Shown here piece after piece: positions 14,637-20,865 of a DNA stretch of 29,370 bases. Origin of the DNA: Candidatus Planktophila limnetica (GTDB lineage Bacteria; Actinomycetota; Actinomycetes; Nanopelagicales; Nanopelagicaceae); contig JAPOHK010000001.1 in NCBI GenBank assembly GCA_029979485.1, positions 1 to 29,370 on the forward strand, given 5' to 3'. Under the pieces are notes generated by a model. It saw only the letters and a list, made by a program, of their open reading frames with translations. It was not told the DNA's origin and did no database searches. The translations under genes and the position numbers were made by a program. Every line of letters starts with the position of its first letter. Within the stretch, counting starts at the first letter, position 1.

Positions 14637-15466
14637 CCTTGCTTGGTGCAGCAGAAATTCGCGAACTGGCGCAGGAATTAGGAATCAAGCCAGCAAAGTC
14701 ACTTGGCCAAAACTTTGTTATCGATGCAAATGTATGTAGAAAAATCGTTCGTACTGCGGGCGTTACAAGTTCAGATGTCGCACTAGAAATTGGACCTGGA
14801 TTAGGTTCACTCACACTTGCGCTTTTAGAAGAAGCAAAATCTGTCATCGCGGTTGAAATTGATGAGCGTTTAGCCACACGACTGCCAGAGACTGTTCAGA
14901 AACATAATGAGAGCGCTGCAACGTTTAGCGTTATTCATCAAGACGCACTTCATTTAAAGAAATTGCCAGATGCACCGACTGTGCTCGTTGCAAACTTGCC
15001 ATATAACGTTTCGGTTCCAGTCCTTCTTCATCTTTTAGAGATTTTTCCAACTCTAAAATCAGGTGTTGTCATGGTGCAGGCAGAAGTTGCTGATCGTTTA
15101 GCCGCTAAACCAGGAACAAAGGAATATGGAATTCCATCAGTCAAAGCAGCATGGTGGGCAGATTTACAGAGCGCTGGTTCAGTGTCTCGTTCCATTTTTT
15201 GGCCAGTTCCAGGAGTTGATTCAAAGTTAGTTTCATTTGCTCGCCACCAACCTTTGGGTGATGAAGCACTACGACTAAAGGTATTTACACTAATTGACGC
15301 AGCTTTTGCCCAACGCAGAAAAATGTTGCGCTCAGCACTTTCTAGTATTTATGGCTCATCCGGCGCCGCAGAAAAAGTTCTGATTGAAGCAGGAATAGAT
15401 CCGACACTTCGAGGAGAATCACTCCTAGTTAATGATTTTTGCACAATCGCACGAATAGGGTTTTAA
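14633..15466 (+). CDS. rsmA: 16S rRNA dimethyladenosine transferase
   Basis: RsmA/KsgA makes N6,N6-dimethyladenosine at A1518 and A1519 in helix 45 of 16S rRNA, a late check on 30S assembly. The 277 residues hold the expected motifs: KSLGQNFVIDANV (22-34), the SAM-binding LEIGPGLGSLT (51-61), VAVEIDERL-like AVEIDERL (73-80), the catalytic VANLPYNVSVPV (119-130), and the C-terminal substrate domain with SIFWPVPGVDSKLV and AFAQRRKMLRSAL. The start ATG overlaps the tatD stop and there is only one base before the ispE GTG, so the genes are translationally coupled. Confidence 0.97.
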   Translation: MTLLGAAEIRELAQELGIKPAKSLGQNFVIDANVCRKIVRTAGVTSSDVALEIGPGLGSLTLALLEEAKSVIAVEIDERLATRLPETVQKHNESAATFSVIHQDALHLKKLPDAPTVLVANLPYNVSVPVLLHLLEIFPTLKSGVVMVQAEVADRLAAKPGTKEYGIPSVKAAWWADLQSAGSVSRSIFWPVPGVDSKLVSFARHQPLGDEALRLKVFTLIDAAFAQRRKMLRSALSSIYGSSGAAEKVLIEAGIDPTLRGESLLVNDFCTIARIGF

Positions 15467-15467
15467 C

Positions 15468-16388
15468 GTGCCAATTAAATCAGTAACCGTTCGCGTACCC
15501 GCAAAAGTTAATTTGCAATTATCCGTTGGCCCACGCGAATCCGATGGCTTTCACCAGCTAGTAACTGTTTTTCAGGCAATTTCAATTTTTGATGATGTAA
15601 CAATCAAAATCGGTGAGCAAGGTAGCGGTATAGATATTTCGATTTCTGGTGATCAAATACATGGAGTTCCAACGGATGCCTCAAATCTTGTTGCAAAAGC
15701 TGTGGAATTAATTGCCAAGAAATTTGAAATAGATATTGATGTCAGTATTGAAATTAAGAAATCAATTCCAGTTGCAGGAGGAATGGCTGGCGGCAGCGCC
15801 GATGCAGCAGCAGCAATTGTTGCAATCGATGAGTTGTTCGACCTTAAAATGACCAGAGAAGAAATGCACGAAATTGCATCTCAATTAGGTAGCGATGTTC
15901 CATTTTTGTTAAGCGGGGGAACTGCTATTGGACAAGGTAGAGGCGATCAACTCACTGCGGCTTTATCCCGCGGTACGTATCACTGGGTTCTCGCACTTTC
16001 GAGTGTTGGACTTTCTACGCCTGCGGTCTATGGCGAATGCGATCGATTACGACAAGGATTAGACATTAGTGAGCCACAAATTAGTGATGCACTTATGCAA
16101 GCACTTTTATCAGCCGATCCATCAGCAGTTGGAAAGTTGTTGGTGAATGATTTGCAGCCAGCAGCGTGTTCACTTCGTCCGGCACTTCGTTTGATTTTAG
16201 ATGTTGGCCAAGAATATGGAGCACTCGGTGCGATAGTTTCTGGCTCTGGACCAACTGTTGCATTCTTAGTCTCAGATGAAGAGCATGGTTTGGATCTCGC
16301 AGTTGCATTAAGCGCATCTGGTGTCGTGGGAAGCGTTACTCGCGCATATGGCCCGGTTCATGGAGCCAAAGTTATCGAGTCACATTAA
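15468..16388 (+). CDS. ispE: 4-diphosphocytidyl-2-C-methyl-D-erythritol kinase
   Basis: IspE phosphorylates CDP-methylerythritol in the non-mevalonate (MEP) isoprenoid pathway, which supplies undecaprenyl carriers and quinone tails. It is a GHMP kinase of 306 residues: PAKVNLQL with Lys13, GFHQLVTVFQAI, the ATP loop PVAGGMAGGSADAAAA (101-116), LGSDVPFLLSGG with Asp143, and SGSGPTVAFLV near the C-terminus. The GTG at 15468 starts one base after the rsmA stop, as the last gene of the operon. The last four bases overlap the 3' end of the convergent marR, and no terminator separates the two. Confidence 0.96.
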   Translation: MPIKSVTVRVPAKVNLQLSVGPRESDGFHQLVTVFQAISIFDDVTIKIGEQGSGIDISISGDQIHGVPTDASNLVAKAVELIAKKFEIDIDVSIEIKKSIPVAGGMAGGSADAAAAIVAIDELFDLKMTREEMHEIASQLGSDVPFLLSGGTAIGQGRGDQLTAALSRGTYHWVLALSSVGLSTPAVYGECDRLRQGLDISEPQISDALMQALLSADPSAVGKLLVNDLQPAACSLRPALRLILDVGQEYGALGAIVSGSGPTVAFLVSDEEHGLDLAVALSASGVVGSVTRAYGPVHGAKVIESH

Positions 16389-16873
16389 TTTTCATCTTCA
16401 AATTGCGCAGCAATAAGGCTGAGCAATCGAGCAAGTTCTTTCTTTTCATCACTTGATAATGGCGCCAAGAAATTTCTTTCACGCCCTAATAACTCTTCCA
16501 TTGCTGTATCAACTGCACGTACTCCAGCTTTTGTGAGTGTCACCAACGAGCCACGTCCATCAGTTGGGTCTGGTTTTCGCGTGATCAAATCAAGTTCTTC
16601 TAATCGATCTAAACGATTTGTCATTGTTCCACTTGTTACAAGAGTTTCTTGCATTAATTGACTTGGAGAAAGTTGATATGGCGCACCAGCTCGACGAAGG
16701 GATGCAAGTACATCAAATCCCCACGTATCTAAATCAGCGAATGCGTTGCGTCGTTCAATATCTAAGTGACGAGAAATTCGCGTAATACGGCTGAGGACTC
16801 CGAGTGGTGATAAATCCAGATCAGGACGCTGTGCCTTCCAGGCAGCGATGAGGCGGTCTACTTCATCACGCAT
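16385..16873 (-). CDS. MarR-family transcriptional regulator
   Basis: A 162-residue winged-helix repressor-type protein. N-terminal helices (1-45) are followed by the wHTH (about 50-115): LSPSQLMQETLVTSGTMTNRLDRLEELDLITR is helix-turn-helix plus recognition helix, and KPDPTDGRGSLVTLTKAG is the basic wing with the conserved D-x-R-G-S. A C-terminal helix LSSDEKKELARLLSLI completes the dimer interface. The ligand is unknown; MarR proteins usually sense phenolics, lipids or oxidants. It sits alone between ispE and tRNA-Gln, an insertion into an otherwise conserved order. It may control itself through the inverted repeat at 16922-16939. Confidence 0.92.
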   Translation of the reverse strand: MRDEVDRLIAAWKAQRPDLDLSPLGVLSRITRISRHLDIERRNAFADLDTWGFDVLASLRRAGAPYQLSPSQLMQETLVTSGTMTNRLDRLEELDLITRKPDPTDGRGSLVTLTKAGVRAVDTAMEELLGRERNFLAPLSSDEKKELARLLSLIAAQFEDEN

Positions 16874-16921
16874 TTTCGCCCCACTTTCTAAAAGTATTTA
16901 TTAAAATTCTCGCGTGAGGCA

Positions 16922-16939
16922 ACTTTAGTGGTCGAAAGT
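16922..16939. promoter_or_regulatory. Inverted repeat between marR and tRNA-Gln
   Basis: ACTTT (16922-16926) and AAAGT (16935-16939) are inverted arms with an 8-bp spacer in the 94-bp divergent gap. A MarR dimer site would have this size, but the arms are short and the repeat is not tied to a clear promoter. The tRNA promoter must lie nearby; GATAAG (16949-16954) is a possible -10. Confidence 0.25.
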
Positions 16940-16967
16940 ACTAGTGCGGATAAGGGAGAATATGGGT

Positions 16968-17039
16968 TCCGCCATTGTGTAGTGGCTAGCACATGGGCCT
17001 TTGAAGCCCAGGGTCCAGGATCGATACCTGGTGGCGGAG
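16968..17039 (+). tRNA. tRNA-Gln (anticodon UUG)
   Basis: The acceptor arm TCCGCCA (16968-16974) pairs with TGGCGGA (17032-17038), with discriminator G17039. The anticodon stem TGGGC/GCCCA encloses the loop CTTTGAA, giving anticodon TTG. The T arm contains GGATCGATACC. CCA is not encoded: the next bases are C and then the ATG of glmU at 17041. The gene is on the same strand as glmU and surely co-transcribed. Confidence 0.96.
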
Positions 17040-17040
17040 C

Positions 17041-18501
17041 ATGACGCCACCAAAGGGCACCGACTCATTACTTGAGTGCGCAATCATTCTTGCCGCTGGT
17101 GAGGGAACGCGAATGAAATCTTCGCTGCCAAAAGTTTTACATGAAGTAGCAGGCCGTACATTAGTTGGACATGTTTTACATGCGGTGCAAGGACTATCAC
17201 CACAACAAATTCGTGTTGTTGTTGGCTCTGGTCGTGAAGCAGTTGAAGAACATGTTTCAGCAATTTCTCCAAAAGCCGTAACTATTTTTCAAGAAAAGCG
17301 CGGCGGCACAGGCCATGCGACTCAGTTAGCACTAGAAGGTATTTCTCCTAAAGGTTCTGTTCTTGTATTAGCTGGTGACACTCCACTTCTGACTACTCAA
17401 TCACTTGCACAATTGATTTCATTTCACCACAACGGCGGCTTTAGTGCGTCAGTGATGACGGCCGAACATCCAGACCCAACAGGTTATGGCCGCATTATCC
17501 GCGCTGACGATGGCTCACTTCTTCGCATCGTCGAAGAAAAAGATGCATCAGATTCTGAAAAAATAATTTTCGAAGTAAATTCTGGTGTCTATATATTCGA
17601 TGGTGCTTTACTCGCATCAGCAATCACCAAATTGACCACTAGTAACGCACAAGGCGAGCTCTATTTAACTGACGTTCTAGAGATCATGCGCCAAGCAGGT
17701 GGAGAAGTAGCAGCTGCACTGATTGATGATTATGTTGAAACTCTGGGTGTTAATGATCGCGAACAACTCGCTGAAAGCGGCGCGTATTTGCGCGATCGCA
17801 TAAATGGTGACCTAATGCGATCAGGCGTAACGATTACAGATCCAACTACTACGTGGATTGATGCAACAGCCACGATCGAAAGCGATGTAACTATTTATCC
17901 AGGTTCAGCAATTCTTGGAAGCACGACGATTAAATCTGGCGCTGTTATTGGTCCACGCACAACGCTGGAATCATGTTTAGTCCTAGAAGGTGCCCACGTC
18001 GTCGAGTCCAATTGTCATGAAGCAACTATTGGAAAAGAAGCCCAGGTTGGTCCTTATTCATACCTGCGAAAAGGAACTGTCCTAGGTACTGGTGCAAAAG
18101 CTGGAGCATTTGTTGAAATTAAAAACTCAAAAGTTGGGGATGGCTCTAAAGTTCCGCATCTTTCATACGTTGGCGATGCAAAAATAGGCGAAGGCACCAA
18201 TATTGGCGCTGCAACTGTATTTGTAAATTACGATGGCGTCGAAAAACACGAAACAATCGTTGGAGACCATGTTCGTATCGGCAGCGATTCAATGTTGATT
18301 GCACCCGTAACAATTGGTGATGGGGCTTACACAGCTGCAGGATCTGTAATTTCTGAAGATGTCCCACCTGGAGCAATTGGAGTTGGTCGATCACGCCAGC
18401 GAAATGTCTTAGGCTGGGTCTTGCGCAAACGTTCTGGCACAAAATCTGCTGAAGCTGCAGCGCGTCATGCTGGTAGTGAAAACGGACATAAGAGAGGCTA
18501 A
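17041..18501 (+). CDS. glmU: Bifunctional GlcN-1-P acetyltransferase / GlcNAc-1-P uridyltransferase
   Basis: GlmU makes UDP-GlcNAc for peptidoglycan in two steps, acetylation by the C-terminal domain and uridylation by the N-terminal domain. The protein has 486 residues. The nucleotidyltransferase motif LAAGEGTRMKSSLPKVLHE spans about 17-35, with GDTPLL and VNSGVYIFD later; the left-handed beta-helix (about 260-460) shows hexapeptide repeats and KNSKVGDGSKVPHLSYVGDA, then NYDGVEKHET. The C-terminus is charged. The only in-frame start is the ATG at 17041, one base after the tRNA-Gln discriminator and without an SD, so tRNA 3' processing would yield a nearly leaderless glmU mRNA. prs follows after 5 nt. 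Confidence 0.96.
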   Translation: MTPPKGTDSLLECAIILAAGEGTRMKSSLPKVLHEVAGRTLVGHVLHAVQGLSPQQIRVVVGSGREAVEEHVSAISPKAVTIFQEKRGGTGHATQLALEGISPKGSVLVLAGDTPLLTTQSLAQLISFHHNGGFSASVMTAEHPDPTGYGRIIRADDGSLLRIVEEKDASDSEKIIFEVNSGVYIFDGALLASAITKLTTSNAQGELYLTDVLEIMRQAGGEVAAALIDDYVETLGVNDREQLAESGAYLRDRINGDLMRSGVTITDPTTTWIDATATIESDVTIYPGSAILGSTTIKSGAVIGPRTTLESCLVLEGAHVVESNCHEATIGKEAQVGPYSYLRKGTVLGTGAKAGAFVEIKNSKVGDGSKVPHLSYVGDAKIGEGTNIGAATVFVNYDGVEKHETIVGDHVRIGSDSMLIAPVTIGDGAYTAAGSVISEDVPPGAIGVGRSRQRNVLGWVLRKRSGTKSAEAAARHAGSENGHKRG

Positions 18502-18506
18502 GCCCC

Positions 18507-19487
18507 ATGAGCGAACTCCGTCTGGCATCTGAAAAACGGTTAAGACTTTTTTCAGGCCGCGGATTTCCGGAGTTAGCTGAAGAAGTTGCACAAGAACTTG
18601 GTGTTCCAATCACACCAACATCTGCATATGACTTTGCAAATGGTGAAATATTTGTTCGCTTCGAAGAGAGCGTTCGCGGTTGTGATGCATTCGTATTACA
18701 AAGCCACTCTGCACCCGTTAATAAACAAATCATGGAACAACTCATCATGGTTGATGCACTCAAGCGTGCATCTGCAAAACGAATCACAGTTGTTGCACCG
18801 TTTTATGGCTATGCCCGTCAAGATAAAAAACACCGTGGTCGCGAGCCAATCTCTGCACGTTTGATGGCAGATTTGTTTAAAGCAGCGGGTGCAGATCGGT
18901 TAATGGTTGTAGATCTTCACACATCTCAAATTCAAGGTTTCTTTGATGGTCCAGTGGATCACTTGTTTGCTCTTCCAATGCTCGCTGATTACGTCGGTTC
19001 AAAAGTTGATCGCTCACGACTCACAATTGTTTCACCTGACTCAGGACGAGTACGTGTTGCAGAACGTTGGTCGGATTTACTAGGTGGTTGCCCAATCGCT
19101 TTCATACACAAAACACGCGATCCACGCATTCCAAATGAGTCCATCACTGGTCGCGTTGTTGGTGATGTTGAAGGTCAAACATGCGTTGTTATCGATGACA
19201 TGATCGATACTGCCGGCACAATTACAAAAGCGGTTGATGCACTATTTGAAGCAGGTGCAAAAGAAGTAATCATTGCCGCTACTCACGCAGTGCTCTCAGG
19301 ACCTGCAATCGAACGCCTTAAGAATTCTCGTGCGAGTGAAGTTGTCATAACAAATACTCTTCCAATCACTGAGGATCAAAAATTCGACAATCTCACCGTT
19401 CTCTCAATCGCCCCACTTCTTGGTCGTGCGATTCGAGAGGTCTTTGAAGATGGTTCCGTAACTAGCCTCTTCGATGGCCATTCATAA
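18507..19487 (+). CDS. prs: Ribose-phosphate pyrophosphokinase (PRPP synthase)
   Basis: Prs converts ribose-5-phosphate and ATP to PRPP for purine, pyrimidine, NAD, His and Trp synthesis, and in actinobacteria also for decaprenyl-phosphoryl-arabinose where present. It is a 326-residue class I enzyme: FANGEIFVRFEESVRG, the flexible loop APFYGYARQDKKHRGREP (97-114), VVDLHTSQIQGFFD (134-147), VSPDSG, and the PRPP-binding loop VVIDDMIDTAGTI (227-239). AGAGAGGC upstream is a fair SD. It follows glmU in the same transcript; a terminator lies at 19528-19549. Confidence 0.97.
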   Translation: MSELRLASEKRLRLFSGRGFPELAEEVAQELGVPITPTSAYDFANGEIFVRFEESVRGCDAFVLQSHSAPVNKQIMEQLIMVDALKRASAKRITVVAPFYGYARQDKKHRGREPISARLMADLFKAAGADRLMVVDLHTSQIQGFFDGPVDHLFALPMLADYVGSKVDRSRLTIVSPDSGRVRVAERWSDLLGGCPIAFIHKTRDPRIPNESITGRVVGDVEGQTCVVIDDMIDTAGTITKAVDALFEAGAKEVIIAATHAVLSGPAIERLKNSRASEVVITNTLPITEDQKFDNLTVLSIAPLLGRAIREVFEDGSVTSLFDGHS

Positions 19488-19494
19488 GCGCGAT

Positions 19495-19524
19495 TTGCCA
19501 CACTCCATAACCCTTCGCTAATCT
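19495..19524 (+). promoter_or_regulatory. Promoter of rplY, nested in the prs terminator
   Basis: TTGCCA (19495-19500) matches the -35 consensus at five of six bases. It is separated by 18 bp from TAATCT (19519-19524), a TANNNT -10 box. The expected start, near 19531, lies inside the terminator stem at 19528-19549, so the rplY transcript would lack the complete hairpin. Confidence 0.55.
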
Positions 19525-19527
19525 TTG

Positions 19528-19549
19528 CCTCGTTCCGGCGAGGGTTTTT
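19528..19549 (+). terminator. Intrinsic terminator after prs
   Basis: CCTCG (19528-19532) and CGAGG (19539-19543) form a stem with a 6-nt loop, followed by G and five T residues (19545-19549). An alternative pairing of CCCTTCGC (19511-19518) with GCGAGGG (19538-19544), with a bulged T, could compete with it. Confidence 0.7.
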
Positions 19550-19554
19550 AACTT

Positions 19555-19620
19555 CCGTTATCGACGGTGCAGGTAAATGCTCCTGCTGGGACTTTTGTGA
19601 AGTAACCGAAAGTTTTACCT
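19555..19620 (+). promoter_or_regulatory. Structured 5' leader of rplY, candidate regulatory RNA
   Basis: Several short helices are possible: CCGT/ACGG (19555-19558 with 19564-19567); GCAGG/CCTGC (19569-19573 with 19582-19586); ACTT/AAGT (19591-19594 with 19600-19603); and the long-range AGGTAAA/TTTACCT (19571-19577 with 19614-19620). The second and fourth exclude each other. The leader ends just before the SD GGGAG at 19625-19629. An AGUA...GAA segment (19601-19610) recalls the loop E motif that L25 binds in 5S rRNA, but this is weak. No known leader family was recognised. Confidence 0.35.
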
Positions 19621-19637
19621 AACAGGGAGAAATTAAA

Positions 19638-20270
19638 ATGGCTGAGATCACCATCAACGGAATTCGTCGTACTGAATTCGGTAAGGGCGCATCACGTCGT
19701 GCACGTCGCGATGGTCAAGTTCCAGCTGTGATCTACGGTCATGGTGAGAAGCCATCACACATCACTCTTCCTGCACGCGAATTAGGCGTTGCACTTAAGA
19801 CTTCTAACGTTCTTCTAGACATTGTTGTAGATGGCAAAACAGAACTCACGCTTCCAAAAGCAATCGTGCGCCATCCAATCAAATTAACTCTTGATCACAT
19901 TGACCTTGTAATTGTTCGCCGTGGTGAAAAAGTTGTCGTATCTGTGCCAGTTCACACATCTGGTGAATTCGACCGCGATGGAATTCTTGAGCACGTTCAC
20001 AACACAATTGAAGTTGAAACAGAAGCAACTTCTATTCCTGCTTACCTTGATCTCGATCTAACTGGATTAGAAGCAGGAGCGTCTAAGTACGCTGCAGATG
20101 TAGTTCTTCCAGCAGGCGTCACACTTATCTCTGATCCAAAGATGATTGTTGTGCACCTTTCAGAGCGTTCAACAGCAGTTGAAGAAGTTGCTGCACCTGC
20201 AGCAGATGCTGCTGCTCCAGCTGATGGTGCTGCTGCAGCACCTGCTGATGCCGAGAAGAAGGATGCATAA
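19638..20270 (+). CDS. rplY: Ribosomal protein bL25, long CTC form
   Basis: bL25/CTC binds loop E of 5S rRNA in the 50S subunit. It has 210 residues: the L25 domain (about 1-92) with TEFGKGASRRARRDGQVPAVIYGHG, the CTC/TL5 beta-domain (about 95-180) with VHTSGEFDRDGILEHVHNTIEVETEA and SIPAYLDLDLTGLEAG, and an Ala/Pro/Asp-rich acidic tail (about 185-210), as in other actinobacteria. SD GGGAG lies 8 nt before the ATG. It has its own promoter and leader, separate from prs, and pth follows after 16 nt. Confidence 0.96.
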   Translation: MAEITINGIRRTEFGKGASRRARRDGQVPAVIYGHGEKPSHITLPARELGVALKTSNVLLDIVVDGKTELTLPKAIVRHPIKLTLDHIDLVIVRRGEKVVVSVPVHTSGEFDRDGILEHVHNTIEVETEATSIPAYLDLDLTGLEAGASKYAADVVLPAGVTLISDPKMIVVHLSERSTAVEEVAAPAADAAAPADGAAAAPADAEKKDA

Positions 20271-20274
20271 GCAC

Positions 20275-20280
20275 TAACCT
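20275..20280 (+). promoter_or_regulatory. -10 box for leaderless pth transcript
   Basis: TAACCT lies exactly 6 nt before the ATG at 20287, and no Shine-Dalgarno sequence is present. It would allow pth expression independent of rplY. Confidence 0.45.
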
Positions 20281-20286
20281 TGCTTC

Positions 20287-20781
20287 ATGCTTTGGTTAGT
20301 AATTGGTCTCGGTAATCCCGGTCCCGAATACGCAGCAACTCGCCACAATGTTGGCCAGATGGTTGTTGATGAATTAGCCAAACGTTACAAAGTTAAATGG
20401 TCTAGCCATAAGTCACGCACTGATATTGCTGCATTCAAAATTGGCGTCGGAGATAATGCGCACTCTGTAATTATCGCAAAATCTAAAAGCTATATGAATG
20501 AGACAGGTGGACCTGCAAAAGCATTGGCAGCTTTTTATAAAGTCGAACCAGATCACATAATTGCTTTGCATGATGAGCTAGATATTCCGTACTCCGCAAT
20601 CCGCTCAAAAATTGCTGGCGGCGATAATGGTCACAATGGTTTGAAATCAATGACATCTGCCTTCGGTACTGCTGATTATTTCCGTGTTCGCCTAGGTATT
20701 GGTCGTCCAATGGGTTCACAAGATCCAGGAGATTTTGTATTGAAGGCTTTTTCATCGGCTGAGAAAAAAACACTTGATTAA
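20287..20781 (+). CDS. pth: Peptidyl-tRNA hydrolase, shortened by an in-frame TAA
   Basis: Pth cleaves peptidyl-tRNA released from stalled ribosomes and is essential in most bacteria. The 164 residues contain LVIGLGNPGPEYAATRHNVG (Asn and the catalytic His at about 22), KSYMNETGGP, LHDELDIP, and GGDNGHNGLKSM. The usual length is about 185-195 residues. Translation stops at TAA (20779-20781), after AFSSAEKKTLD, where the family continues. The same frame stays open from 20782 to 20862 and encodes the expected C-terminal helix. The active site is complete in the shortened form, so partial activity is conceivable, as is a sequencing error or stop-codon read-through. Start ATG 20287 matches the family's N-terminus. 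Confidence 0.85.
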   Translation: MLWLVIGLGNPGPEYAATRHNVGQMVVDELAKRYKVKWSSHKSRTDIAAFKIGVGDNAHSVIIAKSKSYMNETGGPAKALAAFYKVEPDHIIALHDELDIPYSAIRSKIAGGDNGHNGLKSMTSAFGTADYFRVRLGIGRPMGSQDPGDFVLKAFSSAEKKTLD

Positions 20782-20862
20782 TTTATTAATCGCGGATGTG
20801 ATGTTGTTGAGTCCCTTATTACAAAAGGCTTAGAAGAGACTCAATCTCGATTTAATAGCTAA
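20782..20862 (+). pseudogene. pth: C-terminal segment of pth downstream of the internal stop
   Basis: In the same frame as pth, after TAA 20779-20781, the sequence reads FINRGCDVVESLITKGLEET, then QSRFNS and a TAA at 20860-20862. This is a good match for the last helix of Pth, whose members end in a QNRFN-like motif. Because the frame is unchanged on both sides, the break is a single substitution (for example GAA or CAA to TAA), not an indel. The end at 20862 lies 3 nt from the convergent ppc stop, as in the other tightly packed convergent pairs. Confidence 0.8.
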
Positions 20863-20865
20863 GAA

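Noticed and set aside
18146..18787. 213-codon minus-strand open frame across the glmU-prs junction
   Set aside because: It is antisense to two strongly conserved genes, crosses their junction, and its translation has no recognisable domain. It is a shadow frame.
20761..20781. Frameshift in the A-run as the cause of the short pth
   Set aside because: The homologous C-terminus continues in the same frame after the TAA, so an indel at the A-run cannot explain it.
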